A DNA stretch of 64,000 nt from Sebastes aleutianus (GCA_916700875.1 CAKAKS010000067.1:965409-1029408); one strand, 5' to 3'. Positions 37,001 through 47,727 are shown, numbered from the stretch's first letter. Program-made: numbers and translations. Notes: generated by a model from the sequence alone, not told the origin.

Positions 37001-38345
37001 TGCCAGTGTGATGATTTATCTTCATGACTTTTCACCTTGCTCTCCTGTACCTCACCTTGCAACATGGAGGTTCTCAGGTGTTTTGTTACAGAAATACAAT
37101 CAGTAGTTTGTGGCTATAAAACCCAGACTAAGATCTATCTTAGTTTGAAACAGTATTTGCACTAATAGTTCTGCATCAAGAATATAAATCTTTTAGCAGA
37201 ACATTTAGTGTTCATCTTCAATGCATTATCATCCACCAGGTCAGCTTAGAGTAAAAACAGTCTCTTACTTTGATTCTGAGGGTCCAGGTTCATTACTGAA
37301 GTCTGGGGGAATATTATTGGACCAGTCACTCTTCATAGACAGACAGCTGGGTACTGGAGACTCTGCTCTCGGTCTGTACTGAACTCTGAAAACACAAAGA
37401 TGATTTAAATCATATCACATGAATCCTTGTTAAATTTTCTGATGACAAAGCCATCTCAGTAGCTCTAAACACACAAACTACTGCTACTGTTAACAATAAG
37501 GAGGTTTAAAAGTTTGTAACCTTCCTATTAGATTAGATTAGATTACATCTTTTCTAGGTGACTGACAGCTGTTACAGATACTAAGAGGAAGATGGCACTA
37601 ATGATTTAGCTTTGTCTGTGTCACAAAAAGTTAAAATTTTAGTTAACAAATAAACTTCAGTAGAAAATGTAACATACAAACAAAATCACATAAAACATTG
37701 GTGGAGATGCTGAAAAATGAGTCATGTAAATGAGTTAGTAGCAGCTCTTACTTTGTGTCTGAGGGTCCAGGTTCATTACTGAAGTTCCGAGGTTCAGCTT
37801 TGGACTGGTCACTCTTTATAGACAGACAGCTGGGTACTGGAGACTCTGCTCTCTGTCTGTACTGAACTCTGCAAACACCAAGATGTTTTTATTCATACTG
37901 CTTGAATCCTTGATAAATTCTCTGTTTTAGGTCATTAAGGTGGCTCTAAACACACAAACTACTGCTACTGTCAACAATAACAAGGTTTAAAAGTTAGCTG
38001 TTTTCTTAGATTAGATTACATCTTCTCTAGGTGACTGACAGCTGTCACAGATACTAAGAGCAAGAGTTTATTCAACGAAGTCTGTTCAGTTTTAGTTGGC
38101 AAATACATTTGTGTAGACATTTGAATATACAAACACAACATCAACAGAAAACATGGTATTGTCAGAGGTAACTAAAAATGAGTCCTATAAATGAGTTAGT
38201 AGCAGCTCTCTTACTTTGACTCTGAGGGTCCAGGTTCATTACTGAAGTCTGGAGGATGACCTTTAGACTGATCACTCTTCATAGTCAGACAGCCAGAGAC
38301 TAGAGACTCTGCTCTGTCCTCTTCTTCCTCCACACAATCACTCAT
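20172..38345 (-). CDS. NLRC3-like NOD-like receptor (fish NLR-C type) with RING, NACHT and LRRs
   Basis: Exons on the minus strand: 38345-38215 (ATG), 37868-37752, 37385-37269, 32804-32578, 28336-26548, 24279-24103, 21546-21373 and 20349-20172. All junctions keep phase, giving 969 residues. Residues 1-121 are three ~40-residue repeats of the SCLSMKSD...FSNEPGP type, each one exon. The RING finger (about 124-197) has CALCQDVL, CGHSFCKQC and CPQCG. The FISNA segment contains LLNRIYTELYITEG. NACHT has Walker A GVAGVGKT (about 296), Walker B FIFDGLDE and sensor WITSRP. Each of three LRR exons contains SHLR(Q/E)LDL and CRLETL. The last exon runs straight into TAA, and no B30.2 domain is seen. Such receptors act as cytoplasmic innate immune sensors or regulators; the ligand is unknown. 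Confidence 0.88.
21963..22014 (+). repeat. (TC)n microsatellite
   Basis: About 26 uninterrupted TC units in the NLR intron between the first and second LRR exons. Confidence 0.97.
22152..23890 (+). mobile_element. Rex1-like non-LTR retrotransposon, 5'-truncated and decayed
   Basis: It encodes, with several stops and frame changes, an endonuclease tail (GDLI-stop-DWLS; SDTLLGVMFTN) and a reverse transcriptase: KKAPEPDGLDPYLLK, NNYRPISNLSVLSK, GVPQGSVLGPLLF and YADDTVM, which carries the catalytic Asp pair. It lies antisense to the NLR gene in an LRR intron. Clade Rex1/Babar is my best recall; CR1/L2-like is the alternative. Confidence 0.8.
24280..26547. other. NLR intron: repeat-derived sequence, no exon seen
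   Basis: 24688-24965 is a teleost dispersed repeat (atgtctttggac and ggattcgaacctacgacc segments). 25080-25120 resembles a MITE end. 25482-25503 is an (AAT)n microsatellite. No LRR exon was found here. Confidence 0.5.
29215..29724 (+). CDS. Unrecognised 169-codon open reading frame
   Basis: Not recognised. The product starts MFASDF and has a charged, Leu-containing stretch that could form a short coiled coil (about residues 18-66: EQRRKKEVDSL to HKEKLLGL). It continues with a Ser/Asp-rich middle (DSGYSDSHCSLDE, FSDTDSEE) and a basic Arg/Ser-rich tail (KRLFSHRLTSGKRRL). It lies inside an NLR intron, antisense to that gene. Length and composition are unlike a random frame, so it may be part of a mobile-element ORF1 or a gene fragment. 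No promoter or splice evidence supports expression. Confidence 0.3.
   Translation: MFASDFPQANQPCLSEQRRKKEVDSLRTQNAHLLHEVQTANKKMMCHLDGMHSAELDLCSHKEKLLGLILECLSPAQSFSQCDSGYSDSHCSLDERSATQPPLRDRANSYLASHFSDTDSEEICSLSTRRYPAPCSSQPLRNYTFIRAPPSEGSKRLFSHRLTSGKRRL
29990..30295 (+). repeat. Teleost dispersed repeat fragment
   Basis: The stretch gcaactttcataggaatgag ... gcctccaacgctgtatcc ... tgccactgag-type sequence matches, from memory, a repeat found in many fish introns. A (TC) run lies at 30151-30164. A divergent module shared with 31755-31960 follows at 30330-30490. Family unknown. Confidence 0.45.
30928..32328 (+). mobile_element. hAT element, 1.4 kb, with exact 8-bp target duplication
   Basis: Ends (left aaggggtcagcaacc, right inverse cagggctcagcaacc) are flanked by ggttaatg on both sides (30920-30927 and 32329-32336), the 8-bp duplication expected of hAT. 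Inside, 31560-31660 encodes a decayed ZBED-type stretch (PVCLICGEKLANNKKSN then a stop). It lies in the NLR intron. No intact transposase remains. Confidence 0.85.
32829..34724. other. NLR intron region without recognised features
   Basis: No exon, RNA or mobile element with clear ends was identified. Short GC-rich stretches at 33050-33110 and 33225-33270 look repeat-derived but cannot be classified. Confidence 0.4.
34917..35440 (+). repeat. GC-rich minisatellite cluster
   Basis: Two interleaved arrays. A 36-bp unit (gtcccagacaacttcaagac) repeats about 3.5 times at 35107-35225, and a 30-bp unit (tccagaggggtcccgcctcc) repeats at 34917-34990 and 35331-35435. All frames are open through the arrays. 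The flanks 34725-34910 belong to the MITE family of 18826. No gene is supported. Confidence 0.8.
36035..36066 (+). repeat. (CT)n microsatellite in a repeat-like stretch
   Basis: The CT run sits near the start of 36010-36425. That stretch carries an AATAAA (36364-36369) and ends cctaaacctcacaaca. It could be part of an LTR-like or SINE-like repeat, but no duplicated flank was found. Confidence 0.6.
36430..37268. other. NLR intron without recognised features
   Basis: No coding or RNA features seen. Confidence 0.4.
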
Positions 38346-38720
38346 CTTCTGATCTGAAGTCAGTCTGAGAGGTAACACAGTAACACTGACTGTGAGCTCA
38401 GAACACAAGAATCAAGACAAACAAGTTTGTTCAAGAGTCACAGGCAAGACTGAGAGAACAGGAAGTCACACACACACACACAGTATACAGTATAATAAAA
38501 CAACCCAGCATTCACCTAGTCAGTTCTCTTTAAATCTCTGCTTGTTTTCTTGGGTTACAGCAGGTTTAATGAGGATTATTCAGCCAGTCATGACTTTGTG
38601 TTCACAGAAGAATCAAACTGTTGAGTTCATTCTAACTTTTCTCTCCTCTACAGTCCACAGGGAAGAAACTGACTCAGAGACTTTGACAGTAAAGTAATAA
38701 AATGTTTGATTAAAACTCAC

Positions 38721-38830
38721 GCTGCTTCAATTTTCAGTCTGAGTCTATACTGACCGAACACTTCCACTTTCAGGATTTCCTCTCTGTCCTCCTCCGCCTG
38801 CATCACATGGTCAGTGTGGCTCCTCCCCTC
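38721..38830 (-). promoter_or_regulatory. Putative 5' UTR exon of the NLR gene
   Basis: On the minus strand this GA-rich block ends in gaagcagc followed by a good donor (gtgagt, 38720-38715). The next acceptor-like ctctcag lies just above the start codon exon (exon begins about 38364). The upper boundary is a guess and there is no transcript evidence. Confidence 0.4.
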
Positions 38831-39587
38831 TCCATTTACAGGAAATCTTTGACCTCACAGTTTATCTATGAGGGCGTGTGTGTGTTACTCACACAAAACA
38901 GCTTTTTAACACGGTGTGTTTATGAGAATCTCTTTTGTCTTGAACAGGTTGAATTAAAATGAGTTTTGGTCCAATGTTATCTCATTTTTATGTTTAAATC
39001 ATGTAAATAAATCTATTTAGTTAAATACTATTGTGCTTTTTAGTGTTGTTGTTTTTTCAGAATTATATGACTAAGATTTTGCTGAACATCTGGAAGAAAA
39101 AATATTCTTTCTGTTGCACAATAAAAAAAACATCTGAGTTGCAAGTCTTTTTCATAATCTAAACATAGTAGCCAGAAATGACACATCTTCCTTACTCAAT
39201 TAGTACAATAACCTACATTTTGAAATGTATTATAGTCTTAGTTTTATCTTATTAGTTATATTTGAATGTTTCTTCCACTATTTCATGTTTTCATGAAAAA
39301 TAATCTGTGAATATTCATCTTTTTTTAAATTTTTTTTTTTTTTTTTTTACTAAAGGATAAAAAGACAAGTAATTTCCAGCAACCTGGATTTGGAAATATA
39401 ATCACAAATTCTCTACTCGTCAAATGTTTAAGTTACTTGTTAATTATTTCTTAAAGATGTGTTTATTGAATTTCACATGTCAGCATTACAAAATTAGTAG
39501 AAGCTTATCGTGAATAAGTAACTTTAACAAAAATGTATTTTAATTTTTTTCACACTTTCAAGTTTCAGATTGACTAAAGAAACAGTC
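38831..39587. other. AT-rich intergenic stretch
   Basis: Contains a poly-T run at about 39329-39349. No gene seen. Confidence 0.5.
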
Positions 39588-41215
39588 GCAACAGATATAA
39601 TCTCTCCACCTACTCCTGGATCTTCCCCGTGGCCTCCTCCCAGCTGGTCGTGCCTGGAACACCTCCCTAGGGAGGCGCCCAGGAGGGCATCCTTACTAGA
39701 TGCCCGAAACCACCTCAGCTGGCTCCTTTCAACACAAAGGAGTAGCAGCTCTACTCAGAGTCCCTCATGGATGACTGAGCTTCTCACCCTATCTCTAAGG
39801 GAGACGCCAGCCACCCTCCTGAGAAAACCCATTTTGTCCGCTTGTACCCGCAATCTGGTTCTTTCGGTCATCACCCAGCCCTCATGACCATAGGTGAGAG
39901 TAGGAACGAAGATTAACCGGTAGATCAAGAGCTTTGCCTTCCGGCTCAGCTCTCTTTCCGTCACAACGGTGTGGTAAAGCGAATGCAATACCGCCCCCGC
40001 TGCTCTGATTTTCCGGCCAATGTCACGTTCCATCGTCCCCTCACTCGCGAACAAGACCCCGAGATACTTGAACTCCTTCACTTGGGGTAAGGACTCATTC
40101 CCTACCCGTAGTAGGCAATCCATCGGTTTCCTGCCGAGAACCATGGCCTCAGATTTAGAGGTGCTGATCCTCATCCCAGCCGCTTCACACTCGGCTGCGA
40201 ACCGATCCAGTGAGTGATGGAGATCACAGACCAATGATGCCAACAGGACCACATCATCTGCAAAAAGCAGCGATGAGATCCTCAGCACACCGAACTGAAA
40301 AACCCTCCTCCCCCCGACTACGCCTCGATATTCTGTCCATGAATATCACAAACAGGATTGGTGACAAAGCGCAGCCCTGGCGGAGGCCAACCCCCACCGG
40401 AAACGAGTCCGACTTACTGCCGAGAACCCGAACACAGCTCTCACTTTGGGCGTACAGAGATTGGATGGCCCTGAGAAGTGACCCCCTCACCCCATACTCC
40501 CGCAGCAACCCAACAGTATCTCCCGGGGGACCCGGTCATACGCCTTCTCCAAGTCCACAAAACACATGTAGACTGGATAGGCATACTCCCAGGCCCCCTC
40601 CAGGATCCTTGCGAGAGTGAAGACCAGGTCCGTTGTTCCACAGCCAGCACGGAATCCGCATTGTTCTTCTTCAATCTGAGGTTCGACTATCGGCTGAACC
40701 CTCCTTTCCAGCACCTTGGAGTAGACTTTACCAGGGAGGCTGAGTAGTGTGATACCCCTGTAATTGGCACACACTCTCTGGTTCACCTTTTTGAACAGGG
40801 GAACCACCACCCCGGTCTGCCACTCCTTAGGCACTGTCACTGACTTCCAAGACAGCCCCTCCACACCCAAAGCTTTCAGCATTTCTGGACGGCTCTCATC
40901 AATCCCCGGGGCTTTGCCACTGTGGAGTTGTTTGACTACCTCAGTGACTTCCACCAGGGAAATTGATGATGGTCCCCCAACCAGCTTCCAGCTCTGCCTC
41001 TACAACAGAGGGTGTATTAGTCGGATTCAGGAGATCCTCAAAGTGCTCCTTCCACCACCCGATTACCTCCTCAGTTGAGGTCAACAGTGTCCCATCCTTA
41101 CTGTACACAGCTTGGATGGTTCCCCGTTTCCCCCTCCTGAGGTGCCAGGCGGTTTTCCTGAAGCACTTTGGTGCTGACCGAAAGTCCTTCTGCATGGCTG
41201 CTCCACCTCCTTCAC
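39588..41215 (-). mobile_element. RTE-like LINE, copy A (minus strand)
   Basis: On the minus strand it encodes a reverse transcriptase in several frames: SGKAPGIDESRPEML, ANYRGITLLSLPGKVYSK, FVDLEKAYDRVPREI, GVGLRQGCALSPILFVIFMD, SLLFADDVVLLAS (catalytic FADD) and a C-terminal GHEGWVMTERTR. Frame changes near 40500 and 40270 and internal stops show it is dead. The 3' end, present in copy B, is cut off at about 39588. Clade assignment (RTE/Expander-like) is from memory. Confidence 0.85.
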
Positions 41216-41626
41216 GGCAGTGGCTGCTGCCTAAATCTAGTTATCTTAGTAAGTGTAGTTAGCTTACAGGTAATGTAGCTAACAACTAACTAAACCTAGT
41301 TATCTTAGTAAGTGTAGTTAGCTTACAGGTAATGTAGCTAACAACTAATTAAACTTTGGACGCCGGTTGATGTGGTCGTGCACTTCTGTGACCATCAGAC
41401 ACTGCACGCACAAGTTAGATGCAATCTCCTGCATGGAGTGCGTGGCGCTGGAAATGGCATATTGCCAGCCATTATATAATGCCAGCTTCACATCTGGCTT
41501 AAGTAAAAGAATACAATTTTGTACATTTTGAAGTTAAATGCTTCACTCTGGTGCACTTTGAGAGCAAAATTAAGATGCTAGATCTAGGAAAAACGTCATG
41601 CTCTTGTAAACAATTTTGTGCTGTAG

Positions 41627-42192
41627 CAGTGGTGTAATGTAACAAAGTACATTTAGACAAGTACTGTACTTAAGTATAATTTTGAGGTACGTGTACTCTA
41701 CTTGAGTATTTCCATTTTATGTAACTTTAAAGCCCACTTTTACTCCACTACATCTCATAGAGAAATATTGTACTTTTTACTTTAATACATTTATTTGATA
41801 ATATTAGTTACTACTAGCTACTTTTCAGATTCTTAATACAAAATATAAATCAACTAATAAATAAAGGCATATCATTAAGTAGTATATAATTAAGTATATA
41901 AAGTAGTTAAAAGTAGCTCCACCTTTACGAGCTGCAACATTAAAGTGATGAGCACATTAATGCATCAATAATTATAATACAATTATATACCATAATATAT
42001 ATTATTATAAAATGGGCCATTCTGCATAATGAGTACTTTTACTTTTTGTACTTTAAGTTGGCTATATTTTGATTCCAATAAATTTGTAGTTTTACTTAAA
42101 TAACATTTTGAATGCAAAACTGTTACTTGTAACAGTATTTTTACACTGTGGTATTACTTTTACTTAAGATTTGAGTACTTCTTCCACCTCAG
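41627..42192. mobile_element. hAT-like MITE (566 bp)
   Basis: Left end cagtggtgtaatgtaac, right inverse ctgaggtggaagaagtac. It is flanked by tgctgtag and tgctctag, an 8-bp duplication with one mismatch. AT-rich, no coding capacity. Confidence 0.65.
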
Positions 42193-42831
42193 TGCTCTAG
42201 TAAACAATGTCATCATAAACACATTGATTGTATAGATATGAATGGTGATGACACATCAAAAAAGTCACTCAAAAAGCATGGTAAACGAGACGGGCTGCGT
42301 GTTTCAAAACAGGTCGGTTGCCGCCATCGCCACAGACCAGGGTCCGTCCCTCCACATAGGGAGAGCAGGCAAAGCGAGCACCAATCCATGGCCCCGTTAG
42401 CCACTTTCACCCCCGGGCCTCTCTGAGCCAAACTAGAGCCGGTCGCTGCACAGTGTGCGCACCGCTGCGGAGGAAATGCGCCCAATGAGCGCCAGCCAGC
42501 CCACCTGTTGTGTGTGTTCAGGTTCATCCTGAGATGCGTATCAAGTGTTCTGGTTGCAGCTGGGTACATCGCCTACAATCAATCTGCACTAAGTAAGGGC
42601 TTAACATCATCAGGAATCTGAGTTAGAACACACACAGGTATAGAATCCTAGCCGTCATCAGTCATCATCACAGCTGATCATGGAAATTCATTCTTAAAAA
42701 TTCCTCCAAACCTATTGCTTCAAAATACACACAGTTTCATATTAGTTCTAAAGATGAGGACATTTCATCACATAAAAGACTTTTTTTTAATCTGTTTTTC
42801 TCTTTCCTTTACACTTTATCTTAACTCAGAC

Positions 42832-44061
42832 TTAAAGGGACTGTTTGTAACTTTTTACAAGTATAAATCTACCGAGTCGGTTTCCAATGCGTGCTCGTGT
42901 GTGGCTACGTTGTTCAGACCACTCCTCTGCCTGCTTGCCTTCACTCACACAACGCGCTCGTTCTTGCTACACCTCGCCTTCATGCGCGCTCACTGCACAC
43001 TGCAGAAGAGTTAGTAGCTCTGAGAATATCTAGTGAATCAACTATTCTCAGGGAATCCTCCCACCCAGCTCATCACCTGTTTGACCTGCTGCGCTCTGGC
43101 TGGCGCTACAGGTCAATGAAAGCCCGCACCTCCAGACTCACAGACAGTTTCTTTCCCTTGGCCATATGGACACTGAACAAAAAATAAATGCAATATTAAT
43201 ACACTGAATGTGAATACATTTATCTTTGCAATATATCCTTGATGCAATATATATCTCAAGTACAACTTTGTTTACATTTTATTTATTACATCTACCCTAC
43301 CTATTTTACAAGTGCAATTACCTCTGTTTACATTACATCTATTTTTATATTTTATACATCTAGTGTAACACTTCTGTTTATATTTTTTTATTACATCTAC
43401 TTTACCTGTTTTATTTACTTTATAACTATGTTTTTTACCTGTTATATGTTTTATCTGCCTCGTCTTGTCAAGTATTTGTTTTTAAAGCACTGACCAGAAG
43501 TGGCAACTGTGAATCTCGTTGTATTTAATACAATGACAATAAAGATTTCTATTCTATTCTATTCTATGTACAGTGGACGTTTGTGCAGAAATAACTGCTG
43601 CAGCTCCTCCAGACCAACAGAGGTTTTCCGTGTCTTGTGAAGTGACGGGGCTCCGGAGCGAGTAACGTTATCGTCTCCGACCGGGTGCCGGTGTCTCCCT
43701 GCGGGCGCAGTTGGAGACGATAACGTTTCGGAGACGATAACGTTTCAGAGACAATAATGTTTCTCTTCCTGCTTCAGCCGTAGGCAGCCGTAGGCAGCCG
43801 AGCCAACACTAGGATCAGCATTGATTCATGGAGAGACCTTCGTCTGGTCAGCTAACATTACTGCCAAGCAGCTGAAATATAGAGTGATATTGTGCTTTTA
43901 GCTGACGTGTGTCGCCTCACTGTGTTGAGCGATTCTCGTTCATGTCTATGTAGAGCGAGCACAAGCGCGAACCCGACGCTGACTTTCGTTGACTTAATGG
44001 CCGCAGGTCTCGCTGTTAACATCATTTCAGCATTTCTGAAAGTTACAAACAGTCCCTTTAA
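42832..44061. mobile_element. piggyBac-type MITE with TTAA ends, interrupted by a LINE tail
   Basis: The first 23 bases (ttaaagggactgtttgtaac...) are repeated exactly inverted at the right end (44039-44061), starting and ending in TTAA, the piggyBac target. The interior is GC-rich with an 18-bp tandem repeat (gagacgataacgtttc, 43708-43762). A LINE 3' fragment (43017-43567) is nested inside. No transposase. Confidence 0.85.
43017..43567 (+). mobile_element. LINE 3' end with ATTCT tail, nested insertion
   Basis: The open frame ending at 43187 has the end HHLFDLLRSGWRYRSMKART, typical of the C terminus of fish CR1/L2/Rex1-type LINE ORF2. An AT-rich 3' UTR with an AATAAA-like signal and a terminal attct pentanucleotide run follow. 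It interrupts the piggyBac-type MITE. Only the last ~550 bp are present (5' truncation). Confidence 0.75.
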
Positions 44062-44854
44062 CCAATTGTTTATGAATTTACAGCTCAGAAACTGTCATTA
44101 CAACATTGATCCAGTAGATGTCACTTTGTGGCTGAAGTAAGAGGGAGCTGGCCCACATCAGCCTTCCATTAGGAATACAGCAGCATTATTAAACACTGCT
44201 AAGAGGACTGTTGATGTGACCACTACCATTTCTACTATACTCTTCTTGTGTTCTTAATCCTGTCGTGAAACTGCCACACACAATTTATCTGATGTTTGCC
44301 ACGTCTATCACTTGTCACATCCAAATGACATCAGGAACAAGACATAAGAACAATAGTGAATGCTATCTGAAAATGACAAACACTTGCCTTTTTCTCTCTA
44401 AATGATATTCAGGGTTCTGTTACATAGCTATTGTACTATAACCATACCTAAACATATAGCCCACTGTATATGTAGCTTATGAAGCTGTTTCTTCCTGTGA
44501 GCTGTATTGTATTCCACTGTGTAGATTGTGTTGGATCGGCCAGTTGTTGTTTAAAGAGAGATCAGGGTCGGTTTAAAGGCCATTTAAAGGAAATTTGTTT
44601 CTAAACACATTATACATTTTGGAAAATAATGACTGAAAACATGTTGCAAAGGCTGTGAACATTGTAGTTCTGGATTGTGGAGTTAGACCGTTAAAGTGTT
44701 TTTCGACAGTTTTGTGTTCAGGATTTTTTAGGCGGGGCTGAAATCATGGCTCGATGGCGCAGTGGAGCCATCCTTAACATAACTCCACCCGTCTTCACAA
44801 ACCTGAACCCGTTTTGAAAGACAAAACAGAAACCCAGAGATTTATCAAAGGTAA
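44062..44854. other. Intergenic stretch without recognised features
   Basis: No gene or repeat with clear ends seen. Confidence 0.45.
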
Positions 44855-44927
44855 ACTTGGCTAGCTCAGTCAGTAGAGCATGAAACTCAAACTCTCAGCG
44901 TAGTGGGTTCGAGCCTCATATCGAGTG
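44855..44927 (+). pseudogene. tRNA-Lys-like pseudogene with CAA anticodon
   Basis: The body follows tRNA-Lys (ggctagctcagtcagtagag, gtgggttcgagcc). The acceptor stem pairs in six of seven positions counting wobbles. The anticodon loop reads ctCAAac instead of ctCTTaa, and the anticodon and T stems carry mismatches. It is probably non-functional or part of a SINE head. Confidence 0.65.
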
Positions 44928-45111
44928 TTGGCATGTATGTCACTATTTTTGTAATCCATCCCATGTCCCAAGTATATTTATTCTTTTTCTGTACAAAAAA
45001 TGTATAGTCTTAAAAAAAAAAGAAAATGACAAGGTGTCAGAGTATGGAGTACCAGGGCCACGAATGTCTTTGAGAGTACCAGGACCACAAAAGCAAGCAC
45101 TTTGTCCAGGT

Positions 45112-45433
45112 GGGGGGCGCTGTAAAGCTCGCGGCCGCGAAGCCGCGAGCCACTCTCGCCTTGAGCCTTTCCAAGCCGACCGACCGCCTCGAATGAAATG
45201 CGCCTGGCAGGGGCCAGCCAGCGCCGGGGAGAAGTCCCGCGAGGGGATCCTCCCACACCGAGCGGTCGTCCCTAACCCGCTGAGTTGAATCCCCTGGGGA
45301 GACTGCGCGACGGGGGCCGTTCCCGGCCTCACACCGTCCACGGGCTGAGCCTCGATCAGAACTCTCCCCATCGGACGGCTATTTGGCACTGGGCTCTTCC
45401 CTCTTTGCCCACTGCTACTGAGGGAATCCTGAC
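45112..45433 (-). pseudogene. 28S rRNA fragment with internal deletion
   Basis: The minus strand carries, in order, stretches I recognise from the 5' part of vertebrate 28S rRNA: aggattccctcag, agggaagagcccag, ttctgatcgaggc, cccgtggacggtgtgaggcc, gattcaactc, gcatttc, gtggctcg and ttacagcgcccc. A large piece between ggcccccgtcgcgcag and tctccccaggggattc is missing relative to the intact gene. Single bases have also drifted. Open frames here are by-products of the GC-rich sequence. No rDNA neighbours are present. Confidence 0.8.
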
Positions 45434-45861
45434 AGGCTGCAACTTCCCCGCCTGTGGGTGTGGTTTCAGCCATGGATGTATTAGGAGAGGTTTCAGGTTT
45501 CAGCGACACGCCCCCAGCGTCTCAGAGCAGAGAATACTGCTGATTTTTCCACGATTTTGAAAGCTAATTTTATATACTTGCCGATTCATTTAATCATTCA
45601 TATTTGGCTGGGTGGTTAGTAACACATTTTTTCTGTGGTGTGACAAACCCAGAATGCATATTTATTTTTGCTTTACACGGACTTTAAGGCATAGGCCATA
45701 TAGTCGTTCGCCTAGGACGCCAGCTTCTGGGGGGGGGGCTGGTCGCCCTCTAAATAATAATAATGATGATTATAATTTTAAAAAAATGCTATTTTAAAAA
45801 AGAAAGAAAGAAAGAAATACTGTTTCACCCCTATAACTCTCTTTCTCAAACTTTTTCATGT

Positions 45862-46137
45862 GTCCGGCCGCAGTTAGATCCCCAGCTCCATCAGTCCACA
45901 TGTCGAAGTGTCCTCGAGCAAGACACTGAACCCCCAAATGTCTCCTGAAGGCTGAGCCATCAGTGTGTGAATGAGTATTTAGATCAAATCCTGATGGGCA
46001 GGTTGGAACCTTGCATGACAGCCTCTGCCATCGGTGTATGAATGTGTATGTGAACAGGTGAATGCTGACATGTAGTGTAAAGCACTTTGAGTGGTGGGAA
46101 GACTAGAAAGGAGCTATATAAAAGTCCATTTACCATT
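45862..46137 (+). mobile_element. SINE (teleost, tRNA-derived type)
   Basis: It contains cctcgagcaagacactgaac, and near its 3' end aaagcactttgagtggtggg and gagctatataaaagtcc. I know these from a fish SINE whose 3' tail ends tccatttaccatt. A fragment of the tail in opposite orientation is at 22104-22150. An (GAAA)n run (45800-45818) precedes it. Confidence 0.65.
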
Positions 46138-46315
46138 TGTTTATTTATATTATCAGAAATACAGTTATTTGTGAAAATAAAAATCTTGTTTTTTGTCTTA
46201 AAACCATCGTGATGTCTGATGTGTTTTTACGGGGCTAGGGTAAGGGTTCTGGGGGGTTGAACCCTTATCCTAGAACGGTGTAAAACAATTTCCTTTGTGT
46301 TGCAATCCCCTAACC

Positions 46316-47727
46316 CAGCCATTCTCAACCAGTGTGCCGCGGCACACCGGTGGGCCTCAGAGCGCCATCTAGTGTGAGTAGTAGATTATTTTTTTATTAT
46401 TATTTAGCAAAGTGAACAGGTAAAACCTAAAGGAGGTAAGATGCCAGCTGCCGTAAAACCAAAGCCTATTGAAGGAGGCTGAGACACGGGCGGACACGGG
46501 TCTTGTATTGGGTATAACACATGCGCAGTGTAACTGGAGCTGCGGTCGTGCGTTGCGATCGGCTCAATTTCGGCGAGTGCAGAGCAGATATTACTGCGCA
46601 TGTGCGGTACCCCGAAGGCACGTTGATTAAGTGTGACCCAACCTCCTTCAATAGGCCTTGTGTAAAAACACCAAACATCATCAGGTAGAAACAAACGTGT
46701 TTGCCACTGTTAGCTAGCTAACGTTCTCGGATGCAGTGAGACAAAATGGATCGGTTTTTAAAGCGAAAAAGTGATGTGGGAGACAACCCTGCGCCAGTAA
46801 AAGCTCCGAAGCGTGTGGTGAGGAAATATGAGAAGTGCACACATTTCTGGAAGAGCAGCACTCCCCTCTTGCTGAGCATTACACTGATGGTAACTTTTGT
46901 GCAAAACTGGCCTAGCTCAATATATCAATGCAAGGCAGAAACAGCACAGTGTTTTTGGTTTCAGACAAAATTGAGGGCTTCAAGAAAAAACTTATTCTGT
47001 GGAACAGAAGAGTCAAGGAGGGACGATTTGACGTGTTTTCACTCCTAAGTGAAACTTTGGAAGCCACTCCTCATGTCAACATATCCAGTGTTATAACCCA
47101 GCATTTGACTCAGTTGTCAGGAAAGTTTACAGACTACTTCCCAGAAGATGCACGAGATGGAAACCTTTGGATTTTGGACCCTTTCTCTGTGGATCCTGCT
47201 TCAGAAGACATAGCTCTCTCCACTGTGTTGGAAAATGAACTGATGGAACTATCAGCAGACAGCAGCCTGAAGCTTCAGCTCACACAAGTAGACCTTGCTT
47301 CATTCTGGATACTGGCTGCCAGTCAATATCCCTCTCTGTCAAAACGGGCAATCAAATTTCTGTTGCTTTTCACCACCACCTATTTATGTGAGTCAGGGTT
47401 TTCCATTGTAACTGTCACAAAATCAAAGGCAAGGAACAAACTGAAAGCAACTTTGAATGCTACTCTGCGTGTCAGCCTCTCACCCATCCCACCACGACTT
47501 GATCTCATTATTTCCCAGAGGCAAGCCCAAGTGTCTCACTGAGGGTAAGCAGAATATGTATTTTGGTCATTACAGCTGACAGTGGCATAACACATATCTA
47601 CAGCCCAGTTTATTATTTGTTGTATAAACATGTTAGGTTTTTTACTCATTTATTTGGGAAGGTGGTCCTCGGAAATGTTTTGACAATCACAAGTGTGCCT
47701 TCAGTTGCAAAAGGTTGAGAACCCCTG
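46316..47727 (+). mobile_element. hAT element with exact 8-bp target duplication
   Basis: Left end cagccattctcaacc and right inverse caggggttctcaacc are flanked on both sides by ccctaacc (46308-46315 and 47728-47735). This exact 8-bp duplication defines the insertion. It carries the ends of a hAT transposase gene with the middle missing. Confidence 0.93.
46746..47542 (+). pseudogene. Internally deleted hAT transposase (ZBED/SCAND3-like)
   Basis: The N-terminus (MDRFLKRKSDVGDNPAP) and the C-terminal dimerisation region are present in different frames (46746 and 46928 onwards). The latter includes FWILAASQYPSLSKRAIKFL and TTTYLCESGFS, the hAT C-terminal hallmark. It is about 235 codons versus some 600 in intact relatives; the BED finger and catalytic core are lost. 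It ends TGA at 47540-47542. Confidence 0.8.

Noticed and set aside
44943..45509. Minus-strand frame of 188 codons with no known domain
   Set aside because: It overlaps the 28S rRNA fragment; its openness follows from GC-rich rRNA sequence.
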